Positions 1 through 10,390 of a stretch of 64,000 bases of DNA are shown here, piece after piece. Location: contig OX638371.1 of the NCBI GenBank assembly GCA_951812925.1, forward strand, positions 113,979,124 to 114,043,123, given 5' to 3'. Both the position numbers and the translations under genes were made by a program. The number at the start of each line of letters is the position of its first letter. Position 1 is the first letter of the stretch. The notes beneath the pieces were generated by a model. That model was not told the origin of the DNA. It was given only the letters and a program-made list of their open reading frames with translations, and did no database searches. The DNA is from Calliopum simillimum. Taxonomy: Eukaryota > Arthropoda > Insecta > Diptera > Lauxaniidae.

Positions 1-755
1 ACAAAAGGAGAATACATTGAGGTAATTTACATGCGCTTACTTCGTTTTTCTGTTCGTTTTTTAGCGAATTATGTATTACGAAAACAAACTTCTCATGGGT
101 AAATTTTACCCATGTATGGATTTGAGTGTTAATACGCAAGACAAAAATTTGTCGTACCTTTTTTACAATGTTAGAAATGGAGCAAGACTTTAAATTATAC
201 ATCATTAGAAAGGTATTTGTAAGTAAATGTGCACACAGCTAAAATTATTTTAATATTTTGCCATTAAGCCAGGTAAAATTAAATGCAAATTTTTCAATAT
301 CAACTATGACAAAATACGCGGTCACACAGAGCTGAAAAGAGGATACAACACAAAGAGAAAGACAAAAAGCTGACTGACACTGAATTCATGTTTTTTATTT
401 TTTTTTTTTTTTCGTTTCACATTTGTCATTGTACCAGGGATGATACATGAGCTTTTCTATTTTGTACCAAATTGTACTACTAAATGTGTCCAAAAAGTAC
501 CAAAATTATTTAATACATTTGTGGTTGAATTTTGACCACTGGGCGATTCTAGTAAGAAACAAAAAGTTCACGCCTTTCTTTCGCCTCACGTTGGGCGCCA
601 ATAAATGTTTTTTTATTTATTTTTTTCATTAAGAATTTTTTAAGTGTGTTACTTAATGACATTTTATATTGAAAATTGATTTTATTTTAATTGAACTTTT
701 AGTCATATATTTGCAAAGATTTAGTAAAATAAATATAATTATAATTACAATAAAA
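1..755. other. Non-coding, no gene seen
   Basis: A/T-rich DNA with a poly-T run near 395-412. The 61-codon open frame at 447-632 has no recognisable domain and overlaps a tRNA-Lys-tail motif at 587-600. Confidence 0.6.
587..600 (-). repeat. tRNA-Lys-type primer-binding-site motif (single)
   Basis: The plus strand reads CACGTTGGGCGCCA, the 3' end of fly tRNA-Lys(CUU) including CCA; the minus strand is the primer-binding-site form TGGCGCCCAACGTG. It is the same motif as in the array at 3235-3850 and lies 155 bp upstream of the hammerhead motif. No LTR could be delimited around it. Confidence 0.5.
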
Positions 756-802
756 ATAGTCTGATGAGTCTTTGTGGCGAAAGACGAAACATATGTCACT
801 AT
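756..802 (+). ncRNA. Hammerhead ribozyme, type I, minimal stem III
   Basis: All core pieces are present in order. Stem I is ATAGT (756-760) pairing with ACTAT (798-802). CTGATGA (761-767) is followed by stem II, GTCTTT (768-773) paired perfectly with AAAGAC (780-785) around a GTGGCG loop. Then comes GAAA (786-789), whose last A starts stem III. Stem III is ACA/TGT with a 2-base TA loop (789-796), then the cleavage residue C797. The unpaired AGCCGTG after stem I (803-809), followed by TTTTT facing AAAAA (752-756 region), could give the stem I internal loop needed for tertiary contact. Very short stem III is known from hammerheads of Penelope-like elements and retrozymes. No cleavage data; the host repeat is not identified. 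Confidence 0.75.
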
Positions 803-3234
803 AGCCGTGTTTTTAATCCGTTCCTTGATTTGTCATAATTATGTGTTAGAAAAATGCATTGATAGATTTATATGTAAATTTATTTTTTTCATTATAAATA
901 AGAGTCGGTCTCCCGTATTTTCGTGTTAAGCAAATGTCTAATTCGACACTGTGAGTCTTCTTTTATTGAAATGATTTTTAAAAGGTCCACTCTACTGCCA
1001 GCTAAGTCATGTTTTGCCATAGTCCTCAAACATTCTAAAGCTTTTATTTTCAAAATATACAATACCAGCTGGGTGTGATGTTGGTGACCATTTTGCAATA
1101 TGCTACTAGGAAATTGTCTCATTTTTTTTTTTTTTTTAGTGTTTTGTTCTCTCTCTTCTTCTCAACACCAGTTGTAACGAGTCCTTGCGGGAATCGATTA
1201 CTTGAGGGCTTTTGTTTTAAGTTTCGTTTCGTTTGAAAGATGAATGTTAGCAAAATATGTTGGGGGACGGTGTGGGTGGGCATACAACACAATGCTGGAC
1301 AAACACAACCACATTACAGTGGGAAAATAAATTGTTGTTTGTATATTTGACAGTTGTAAGATAAGCTGTTTTTTTGGAAAATGGAGACAAAATGGTTTAC
1401 TGTTGGTAAGGAAGGTTGATGAACGTATTCCTTTGGAATTTTCTTCTTTTTGTTTTTTTTTTTTTTTGCAATTTTGTCTCTAACGGAAATCATGAGAAAT
1501 GTTGTAGATATCGGATTGTTTTATTTTGCCGAAAAAAACAAAAAGGAAATTAAAATTTCCTTTAGATAAATCGAGTTTAAAATGCTGCGCGTGCACTGGG
1601 GACAGTTGTTATTGCTCTTTTTTGCTGTTAGATAGTGTTGTCATGGAAATTGTTGCTCCTCATTATTTATGGTTGTAAAACAAATGTTGCGTTTAAGTTG
1701 AACATTAATTATATTGAATTGGTATGATTAAAATCGAATGATTTTGATGGATTTTTTGTTTATCTTGAAATGAATTTGGATATTTGGAAATTTATTTATA
1801 TTTTTCTTAGTTTCAAGGTGGCTTTTCGTAAGCAAAAAATGACACATAGTTTTAGGAGCTTGTTTTATGATTGTATTAATCTAAAACTCACGCCGCAGTA
1901 CAATATGACGACAATGATTAGCAGTCAAAGTATCAGTAACAGAAATAGTAAAGATCTTATAAAGTTTGCATTCAATAAATAAATAATAAATAAAAAAGCA
2001 ATCCTAAAATTATGCAACAATACTTTTGATGAAATATATCTGGGACAGCAGTAACATTTTTCCGAATTTTTCACTGCATACATTTTGGAGCGCCATATTT
2101 TTGAAAAGAATTGCATCCTTTTTGCAGCAATGTTCAACATTCTAAATAAACCTTTTAGTAACAAAAATTGATAACATTACAACTATTATCCATTTAAAAA
2201 CTTCACTTTCTATGCGTTACAATTTAACAAATTGTTCTCCAAAAGCTACCCTATTTTTCTTCTTTGATTAAAACGAATTGCAACTTTTCCACTTTGCAAC
2301 ACAGCACGTCCGAACACTTGAAAACTCTTTAATTAAACTTTAAATGAGTTTGAATTTGTTTTCCTGAATGCCCTTAGAGCACACACAGCAGCAGCTGGAG
2401 CCAACTAAAGGTATGTGCTATAACTTTGAATGCAACCAACATCAGCAACAAAATCCACTCACTACAAAATGAGGATGCTCGTGTTAGTGTGGTAATTGTA
2501 GTTTTCAGGAAGGTAACCATGATTGAATGATGCCATTGAAATTGAATCACTGTTGTCCATTTCTAGGAAAACAATATACACATGATTATTTGTTATGTGC
2601 ATCAGTGTTTAGATAATTTGCATAGATATGTGTGTGAGTACACTTATACGCCTAAAAGAATTCAGTGTTTGACCACATTTCGTTTATGTGAACATCTTAT
2701 GCCTCGTTACACTATTGATTTTCTCACTACTTATACTAAGATGACTACTACCTGATAGTTTCTTCTGTTTTATACATGTCTTCATAATTAAACTACGCCT
2801 TAATGTAGGCAACATCTTTTTTTCTTCACTCTATTTATTTAATGTGTATGTGTTTTGCGTAGGTTGATTTTGATGTTAATATTTACTGCTTTTTGCGCTC
2901 ATTATCATCATGATAAGATAGAAGATAAAGTAGAAAAACAAAGAAAGAAGGAAAGAAAAAGCGAAATTAATGACATCGCACGTCAAGTACTGTTGTGATT
3001 GTTTATTTTTGATATTGATGTCGTCGCTGTCAGTGTTGATGATGATGATGAAAATGTTGAGGTTTTTTTTTTTGGTTTTCTTTAGTTCTTTAGTTTTGGA
3101 CTTCTTTATAACGCTTAAAGAAAATTGTGATTGCAATTAAAATTAATCTCAAATTTCAACCTTCCGCATACTGAACTGAACCTTGGAAACAACTTGTGCA
3201 ACATTTTTTACAAAGTGGAAAAACATAATCCACC
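803..3234. other. Non-coding stretch, no gene seen
   Basis: Apart from the candidate microexon at 2378-2410 I see only A/T-rich DNA, poly-T runs (1121-1137, 1447-1467) and short random open frames. A GATGATGAT run lies near 3038-3051. Confidence 0.5.
2378..2410 (+). other. Candidate 33-nt upstream microexon
   Basis: An acceptor with a pyrimidine tract (TTCCTGAATGCCCTTAG) and a strong donor (GTATGT at 2411) flank 33 bases. In one frame they read HTQQQLEPTK and end with a single G, which is the phase the Phactr exon at 37474 needs (G|AA = Glu). A second frame is also open. The fit of phase is suggestive only; a segment this short can arise by chance in 37 kb. Confidence 0.2.
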
Positions 3235-3850
3235 CCCACGTTGGGCGCCGATATAATAGTAACGGATAAACGCTAGCCGTAGTAGTTTAAGATAGCCTCA
3301 AAACGTCTTTACGTTATCTGTTATAGTTTTTTGAATATTTAAGGACCCCACGTTGGGCGCCTATAGAATAGTAGTTGATAAAAGCCAGCCATAGTAGTCG
3401 CAGATCGTCTGAAAACGTCTTTACTGTTATATTTTTTATAAATGTTTGAGGACCCCACGTTGGGCACCAATAAAATAGTAAGAGATCAACGCTTGCCGTA
3501 GTAGTTTAAGAACGCCATAAAACGTCTTAACGTTTTCTGTTAAATTTTTTTTTTTATTAAATATTTAAGGACCCCACGTTGGGCTCCAATATTATAATAA
3601 CAGAATAACGCTAGTCGAAGATCGTCTGTAAACGTCTTAACATTATCTGCTATATTTTTGTTAATATTCAAGAACTTCACGTTGGGCGTCAATATTATAA
3701 TAACAGATTAACGCTAGTCGTAGTAGTCAAAGATCATCTGAAAACGTCTAAATGTAATCTGTTATATATTTTTTGAAATATTTAAGAACCCCACGTTGGG
3801 CGCCAATATAATAGTAACAAATTAACGGTAGTTGAAGATTTCATGCATAT
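3235..3850. repeat. Tandem array, 103-119 bp units carrying the tRNA-Lys 3' end
   Basis: Six units begin at about 3235, 3346, 3453, 3572, 3675 and 3789, each with CCCCACGTTGGGCGCC or a 1-3 base variant. A shared body follows: ATAGTAAC, AACGCTAG, GTAGTAG, AAACGTCT, and TATTTAAGGA just before the next unit. The motif equals the last bases of fly tRNA-Lys(CUU) plus CCA; on the minus strand it is a retroelement primer-binding site. The last unit is truncated about 60 bases in. No RT or gag frame accompanies it. Confidence 0.85.
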
Positions 3851-5209
3851 ATTTACAATAACGTTTTTCTTTCTGTCAGTGTACCAGACTTCAAATGTAA
3901 TATGTACACTCTTCCTTATAACAACAAAAAAGCATTTTCTCTAAGGCAAAAAACTCATGAAATCAGTTAGGAAACGGCATATTTAAGCATGATGTGGGCG
4001 TTTATAATAATTTTTTGTACAGCATATTAAAAAATAAATTAAAATCTCACGGTTTTAGACTGTGGCTTATCTGTTCACAAAAATAGGTTAATCAAAATTT
4101 TTCCAAATTTTTTGCTTTTTATATTTATAATTAAAAATGCAATTTTAAACATTAGTGAAAGTAAACAAAATCGCTAATGTTTATTTTTTTTTTTTTTTTT
4201 TTTGCCGCACATTTTCCAAATAAACTCAGAAAATTAAATCACAACTAATTCATTCATTAGTCAATTGAAAAACTAAACAAAAAAAGAATGAAAGAATGCA
4301 GCTAAACTTGAAAAACCAAACGTATGGCCTTGAGACGCCACAACAAGGAATGAAAAGTAATAAAAGCAAATTAAGCATTTGATTGAAAAAATAAAAATGC
4401 CAACAACAAAATTACAAGCATGTTAAAATGTACAGATTTCAAAAAAAAAAAGCTCCAATTTTAAATTCTCATACAACAGTGCGAGGTGAGCTATTATGAC
4501 GAATTGGCCAAAAATAAAAATTTTTCTTTGTCAGCAACTACCCCTCTGCTGCAGCAGCGCAATTGTGGCAAGTAATACCTCAGCATCATCATACTCTGTG
4601 TATGTCACATTCACGTACGAGTTATTTTGAATATTCAGCGTCAGCTTTTTTTGCTCTCTTTGATTTTTGAAACATTCTTTAGCTTAAATGTCGATTTTTA
4701 TACGAATTTTTGACTTTAGTGACAGACAAAATGTGGCACGTGTGCCATGGAAATATTGGAAATGAAATATTTTAGTTTCAATTTTGAATACAAAAATGTT
4801 TGTATTGTCTGGTTATCATGTGACCTAATGGAATCATTACCATCGTAACCAGTCCTTTGTGATTACTTCTACGACATCCCGATATTCGTTTTCTGGCAAC
4901 CATATCTAGATTATTTCCATTTGTATTTTGTAGAAAGTAAATCCTGATTTTCGTAGTTTCATCATGTTTACTATGGGCATTAGACCGTATCACCTTACAG
5001 GCAAAAATATGTCAACCGTACACCATCGAATCCAAAGCGTTTTTGCAATTTCGAAAATAATTTTTTTTTTTCTGGTTATATGACCGATCTTAGAGGTCGC
5101 ATATTAACATTTTTCATCATATCTTCGGCACTTACAAGTGTTACACTGTTCGACAATTTCAATCTTTTTTTGTACACATGAGAAATTCTTAAAATAGACG
5201 TTAAAAATA
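3851..5209. other. Non-coding stretch, no gene seen
   Basis: A/T-rich sequence with a poly-T run at 4185-4203 and scattered CA/CAG motifs. No domain is recognisable in any frame and no clear repeat was found by eye. Confidence 0.5.
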
Positions 5210-5312
5210 AATATTTAAGGACCCCACGTTGGGCGCCAATATAATAGTAATAGATCAACGCTTGCCGCAGTAGTTTAAAATTTTCTTAAAATTTCTACGT
5301 TATATGCTACTA
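5210..5312. repeat. Seventh unit of the tRNA-Lys-tail repeat, split by a MITE
   Basis: The segment from ATATTTAAGGACCCCACG onward matches the array at 3235-3850 through TTTCTACGTTATATGCTAC. It is cut by the mariner MITE at 5313-5814 and seems to resume with ACGTATAATTTTTTTAAATA after 5814. The array family was therefore present before the MITE arrived. Confidence 0.75.
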
Positions 5313-5814
5313 GGGTTGCCTTTTATATTTCGGGATTGGGCAACATTAATGTCAATAGCTAAAATCTGGCAACACCATAATAAAGTTTGACATTTTTTAG
5401 CATAAACGTACTCAAAAAGGTTTTGATGTACAAGTGCTATTTGTTTTGTTTACAGTGAGTTAAGAAAATCAATTTTTCCATTGAAAATTTAAGCAATTGA
5501 TAAATTATGGGGTTTCCAACGAGAACAAACCTTTTTTACGGCCAGGTGTTCCTGCAATATTGAATCGATGCAGTCTTGTCGTGATAATCCATGTCGAAAG
5601 TTGTGAAAAATGATCGCACGAAAACGTTCACGAGTTAATTCCATTTTTTTGCCAAATTGATTTTTTCAAGTCACTGTAAGCAACACAAATGATGGTCATA
5701 CGTCAAAACGTTCTGAGTACGTTTATTCTAAAAAATTTCAAACTTTATTATGGTGTTGCCAGATTTTAGCTATTGACATTAGTGTTGCCCAATCCCGAAA
5801 TATAAAAGGCAACC
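5313..5814 (-). mobile_element. Internally deleted mariner-family MITE
   Basis: The ends are long inverted repeats (over 100 bp, imperfect) starting GGGTTGCCTTTTATATTT and ending with its complement, with TA on both sides. Inside, the minus strand retains a remnant of a mariner transposase. It starts MELTRERFRAIIFHNFRHGL (start codon at about 5645, read leftward) and jumps after about 30 residues to a segment resembling QEHLAVKKVCSRW, normally over 80 residues further on. The catalytic domain is gone, so it can move only with help from a full copy. A second copy of its left end lies at 54841-54990. Confidence 0.85.
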
Positions 5815-5816
5815 TA

Positions 5817-6590
5817 CGTATAATTTTTTTAAATATTTTTGTAGAAACCTTGGGCCATCTACATCCCCTGCATATGGCTCATTTTTATGCTTTTCTAAAC
5901 GAGGTACAAAATCGGCACCTTAAACAGGGGAATATTGTGTTAGTATTACCACAGAAATATTTGCTATAAAAATTCACTACTACTTGCTGAACACTAAAAA
6001 GTTAGAATTTCATGCCAAAAGCCAAAAATTCGTTAAAATCAATGAAGTCTTCTCATATTGCATATTTATTACATTTTTCACGCATTTTGCCTCAATTTTA
6101 TTAATTTTTCGCCTTAGGTGACTCAGCGAAATTTTTCGTAAAATATTTTTTTAGAATATTTTAACCCATTGTATCCCATAAAAACAGGATCAATAGGTTG
6201 ATGAGTTTTGAAAAATCATGCGTCTATATTTTATTCGGCTCAAGTTATATTTTATTTAATAATTTTTAAAATATTTTTATCCAATCTTTAAAAAAATGGG
6301 CGTGGTACTTGAGTGCTTACGCCAACTGCGTGACCAGTGTATTGTATTTATGTTCGGTACTTATATACCAAATTTCAGACAAAAGCTGCTATAGTTTTCG
6401 TTTTGTTAAAAAGAAGGCATGGCCTTTATCTAAATAGGCACGTTTGGCACCTTTCCACCAAATTTTATCAAACAGCTTTTATAATTTAATATTTTAGCCC
6501 TAGCGCGACAAAAGAAAATTTGACTTCAAAAAAAGTTTGTCCCTTGGTCGAAATACGGCTGTCTAGATTTAAAAAAAAAAAATTCTCTAC
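5817..6590. other. Non-coding, contains a GGGCGTGG-type dispersed repeat
   Basis: Around 6290-6480 the sequence carries phrases such as ATGGGCGTGGTACTTGA and GGCACCTTTCC that recur in other blocks here (33341-33655, 47150-47360, 57040-57790). No gene is seen. Confidence 0.4.
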
Positions 6591-6661
6591 GGTACACCTG
6601 GGATTGAACCCACGACTCTTGCGTTAATAGGCGATGCTCTTTCTTGCTGAACTAATGCGCC
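6591..6661 (-). repeat. tRNA-like sequence (degenerate tRNA or SINE head)
   Basis: On the minus strand GGCGCATTAGTTCAGC and AAGAGCATC resemble a D-arm and A box, and GTGGGTTCAATCCCA a T-arm and B box, at tRNA-like spacing. The T loop is one base short, the anticodon stem pairs poorly, and the acceptor ends do not match, so this is not a working tRNA. It is either a decayed tRNA gene or the head of a tRNA-derived SINE whose body I could not delimit. Confidence 0.5.
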
Positions 6662-8122
6662 AGCTGGCCGTTGAATGCATAGTGGTTTTATACGCCAGCC
6701 TGAAACATGCAAATTACGAAAGTAACAATATTAAAACAAAACAAAACTCAAATATATCGAATACATACTTTCGCATGAGATTTTCAATACCACCATGCGA
6801 TTTTTCACCCATACAAATGTATTTGCTCATTTAAAAATTCCACATTTTGTTATTGCTATCATTTCCATCAAGGTGAAGTTCATTAGAATTCCATGCAGCG
6901 TCAACAAATGGAAAAAAAAAAAGAAAAAAAAATACAGAAAATTGTAAAAAGAATTGTGGAATGGGTGAAGGTCGATTTTAACGTTGTGTCCTCTTAATTT
7001 TAATGAAAATTCATAGCTAAAATATAAAATTAGCTTAGGAAACAAACGAAAATAAATATTCGCTAATGAGATTATCAGCATGTTGTATGAGAATGCGGGC
7101 AGTGTGGGTGTAGTCCAAATGTATACACATACAAACTGTGTGTTTGTTCGCGTAATTGGAAAGAGGGGGATGCGGGTGTTGTTGTTTAATGAAATGGTAC
7201 ATTTGCATGCTACATTAATTTTAGTTTGATTGCAGCAACAATAATTGAATACCATGTGGATTTTCACACATGATTATTGTACTGTTGATTTGCAATTGTC
7301 TGTCAAGAAAAGGTTAAATGGAAAATCAGTTTAAGTGTTCATAGTTTAGAAATACAAGATGTAAAATATGCCCATAGCAGTCATGGAAATCAAGCCATGC
7401 AATTGACGTTGGCTAGAACACACTCTTCGAAAATCAACCAACGAAGTTTTTCTGAGGAAATTTTAATTTAAAAAGAAATGAAGAAATGTATTCTTTGCGT
7501 TTGGCGCCCAACGTGGAACAAACAATGTCAAGTATGGAAGGAAAAAAGTCATCACGTTCTATGGAAACGATTCTTTTTGGATTTGTGTTTCTCCTAAGTG
7601 CTACCCGACAATACAGTCATAAATTTAAATTTTCGTATTGAGAATTTTATTAAAGCTTTTAACGCGTATTGCCGTATAAGTGTGTTCAAGCAATATTTTC
7701 TCTCATGAAAGTTTTCTCATGCTTTTCAATCAAAACGATATGACTCAGTGGCGTTATGCAAACTGCTCGTATAGACAGCAAGTGACGTCACAGTGTTTGT
7801 CACACTATATATTTGAAAATAAAAAAAGAACTAAATGTTTTTTGCAAATTTTCAAAAAAAAAAAAAAACCAAAATGCGTAGGAGCTATCAATTCGTTGAC
7901 GACAAAAAATTTGCGACGCAAAAAAATTTTTTTTTCTTAATTTTATTTTATATGTTTTTTCTCAAGGTGTCGAATGAAAATTTTTGAAATATTTGTTTTT
8001 CTTAAATTATTTATGCTGTTATTTTGTTTGCATAGCAATAAATTACCGATTTAATTTCCTCTTTTTTGATTATTTTTTTGCATTGTTTTTGTGATTTTAC
8101 AATATGTTTTTTTTTATAAAAC
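6662..8122. other. Non-coding stretch, no gene seen
   Basis: A/T-rich, with random short open frames (one of 146 codons on the minus strand at 6827-7267 is Phe/Leu-rich and domain-free) and one tRNA-Lys primer-binding-site motif at 7502-7516. Confidence 0.5.
7502..7516 (+). repeat. tRNA-Lys-type primer-binding-site motif, opposite orientation
   Basis: The plus strand reads TGGCGCCCAACGTGG directly, i.e. in the orientation an LTR retroelement on the plus strand would have, preceded by TTCTTTGCGT. No LTR boundary or coding frame can be seen nearby, so it is probably an isolated fossil. Confidence 0.45.
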
Positions 8123-8379
8123 TTTTAAGTATATCGTCGGGTTAAAACTACAACTAGACATCTACATCTTTTATGTTTTGAGAAAAAAGCGTTTTAAGTT
8201 TTTTGAAATTTGCCTTTTGTATGGGGTTTTGCAGTATTCAGCTTTTTATACTTTTTATAAAATTGGATGGGGACTACATTTCAAAAATCGGACTATACTG
8301 GGGCATAGAGCTGTTTTTTCTTCATGTTTCTGTATACTTAGATGTCAAGTTGTAGTTTTAACCCGACGATATCTTAAAA
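8123..8379. mobile_element. MITE with about 40-bp inverted ends
   Basis: The left end TTTTAAGTATATCGTCGGG continues through AAAACTACAACTAGACATCTA. The right end is its complement (TAGATGTCAAGTTGTAGTTT, then ACCCGACGATATCTTAAAA) with few mismatches. The 257-bp span has no coding capacity beyond a chance frame. The family is unknown; the flanking TTAA-like bases do not settle the target-site type. Confidence 0.7.
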
Positions 8380-8994
8380 TCCTTTTTTTTGTTTGTTTCT
8401 TGGTTGACAAAAACAAAAAAGGTTCTATTGAGCGAAAATCCGCATATCAATCTAATTGCCCTTTTTTATTTTTCAATCCTAATTTCTGTTATTCTTTAAC
8501 AGTTTTTTGTTAAAAAAAAAAGAAATTGCTGCATGTCCTGCAGCTTGACATTTTTGTTCCAGAATTTCTAAAATTTCAAAGGAATGTGATTGACTTTCAA
8601 AGTGGTTTTTTGTTTGCTTCTTTTTTCGATCTAATGTGCTTAATTTCAATTTGTTCTGTGTTATATAGAAAATTCTTTACTTAATGAGGTCAAGAATTTT
8701 AATTAGAAAAGTATCGTGCTTAAGTTAAGTTGCAATATTGTGAGGACCATTCTTCTATTTGCATACACTAAACTGAATATTTTAAGTTTTATAATGTTTG
8801 AATGTGGGATCGAATTTACTTTAGATACTTTATTTACATTTTCGATTAAACTTTTTGTTTAAGTAAATTTGCAATAAAAAAGCTAAATATGAACTAATAT
8901 TTTCTCTTTCTAATTACTTCTTGCAACTCTATATTTAATTAATTAAGTTTTTGTTTTGAGTCTCATGATACATATTTCTCAAATAATTGTAAGA
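8380..8994. other. Non-coding stretch, no gene seen
   Basis: A/T-rich spacer between the 8.1-kb MITE and the 265-bp satellite block; no repeat or frame of interest was found. Confidence 0.5.
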
Positions 8995-9508
8995 ATTGAA
9001 GAATTTTAAATTTTTTGTTTCAGATTTTTAACAAATCTCATGAGAATTTTTTTTTTTAGTTTGAGTTTTTCTGTTCGAGATCGCATGATATTTCTCAAAA
9101 ATCGCATGACATTTCACACAAAGAACTCTATAAACCGAAGATATTGTAAGTACTCGAAAATTAAAAGTTATTTGATAAAATTACATGATATCTAATAAAA
9201 TTCACATAGGATTTTACAAATATTGCAAAAACCAAAATCTTGAAATTATAAAGTTTATAAGAATTAAAAAATTTTAAGTTTTTTGTTGTAGATTTTTCAG
9301 AAATCTAATGAGAATTTTTATAAAATTTAAAACTTTTCTTGTTCGAAATCGCATGACATTTTACAAAAATCGCATAACATTTCACACAAAAAATCTATGA
9401 ACAGACGATATTGTAAGCACTCATTAATTAAAAGAAAATTTCTAAAATTTTATGATATTCAATAAAAGCCACATGGGATTTTACAAATATCGCAAAATCC
9501 AAAATCTT

Positions 9509-10116
9509 TTTTTTTTTTATTATTTTTTAATACTTCATTTATTTATTGAATCTTCTCTTCTTAGGAGACTAACAATAAGTTTGAAAATCTTAATCCTAAA
9601 TAACATTATTATACATTATTATGTCTAATATATAATTTCATATTAAATGTGTCTCCAGAGTTTATAGGGACTTGTACATCCTATGAGTTCAGAAAGCATA
9701 CAAATTTGCGCCAGTAGTTCCGGCTGCATATGTAGCAGGAACAACCACAAGATAGAGAGTATGCGCCAGTGGCTGCATATACCAGTTTTAAGGCCCACCG
9801 AAGAAAATGCGCCAGTCACTGGCTGGCTGCATATAAAGAGTGTGCGCCAGATACCGGCTGCATAGGAAGAGTATGCGCCAGATGCCGGCTGCGTATGTAA
9901 TTTTAGAACCCAGCCACCTTAACATGACTCATTGCTAACAATATTTATAGCAGGGCGATCTTTTCTTTTTAGTCTGGAGAAATTTTCTAAACTCTTCAAA
10001 CTCCATGCCAATGGCTTAGGATGATAGGTACATCAATTTTTCAGCATAATTTTGCTTGTATTTGTTGATTTCGTCTTTAACCAAGAGGATGCATAGGTCC
10101 CGATGTACATACCATG
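9509..10116 (-). mobile_element. Short retro-insertion with poly-A end and target duplication
   Basis: The insert splits the satellite. The flanks AAAATCCAAAATCTT (left) and AAAATCCAACATCTT (right) look like a roughly 15-bp target-site duplication. The left edge is a poly-T run followed by sequence whose complement has AATAAATAAATG upstream of poly-A, so the element reads on the minus strand with a 3' poly-A tail. That is the signature of target-primed reverse transcription (SINE, truncated LINE or retrocopied transcript). No RT frame or clear tRNA head is seen. It carries the minisatellite at 9709-9897. Confidence 0.65.
9709..9897. repeat. GCGCCAG/CCGGCTGCATAT minisatellite
   Basis: Roughly five irregular copies of TATGCGCCAGATGCCGGCTG-like units, 30-45 bp apart, much more G/C-rich than the surroundings and contained in the retro-insertion. 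The 60-codon open frame here is a by-product of the repeat. Confidence 0.8.
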
Positions 10117-10390
10117 GAAAATCCAACATCTTGAAATTATAGTTTTTATAAGAATTGAAAAATTTTTAGTTTTCTGTTTTAGATTTTTCAGAAATCTCAT
10201 GAGAATTTTTATAAAATTTGAACATTTTAAACTTTTCTTGTTCGAGATCGCATGATATTTTACAAAAATCGCATGACATTTCACGCAAAAAAATTAATGA
10301 ATTGTTACCACTAAAACATTTAAAATTATTTGCTATAATTGCATAACATTTAAACAAAGTCACATGAGATTTTACAAAAAACGCAAAGGA

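Larger units (their letters stand above)
8995..10390. repeat. About 265-bp tandem satellite, third unit interrupted
   Basis: Units begin GAATT(G/A)A(A/G)AATTTT at about 8995, 9261 and 10151. Each contains TCGAGATCGCATGATATTT, ATCGCATGACATTTCACAC, and CACAT(A/G)(G/A)GATTTTACAAA. The second and third units are separated by the retro-insertion at 9509-10116. The CGCATGATATT phrase is shared with the array at 11880-12935, so the two blocks are related. Confidence 0.75.

Noticed and set aside
6827..7267. 146-codon minus-strand frame
   Set aside because: Phe-rich run from a poly-A tract, no recognisable domain, no splice context.
8091..8513. 140-codon plus-strand frame
   Set aside because: Spans both arms of an inverted-repeat element and poly-T runs; a chance frame.
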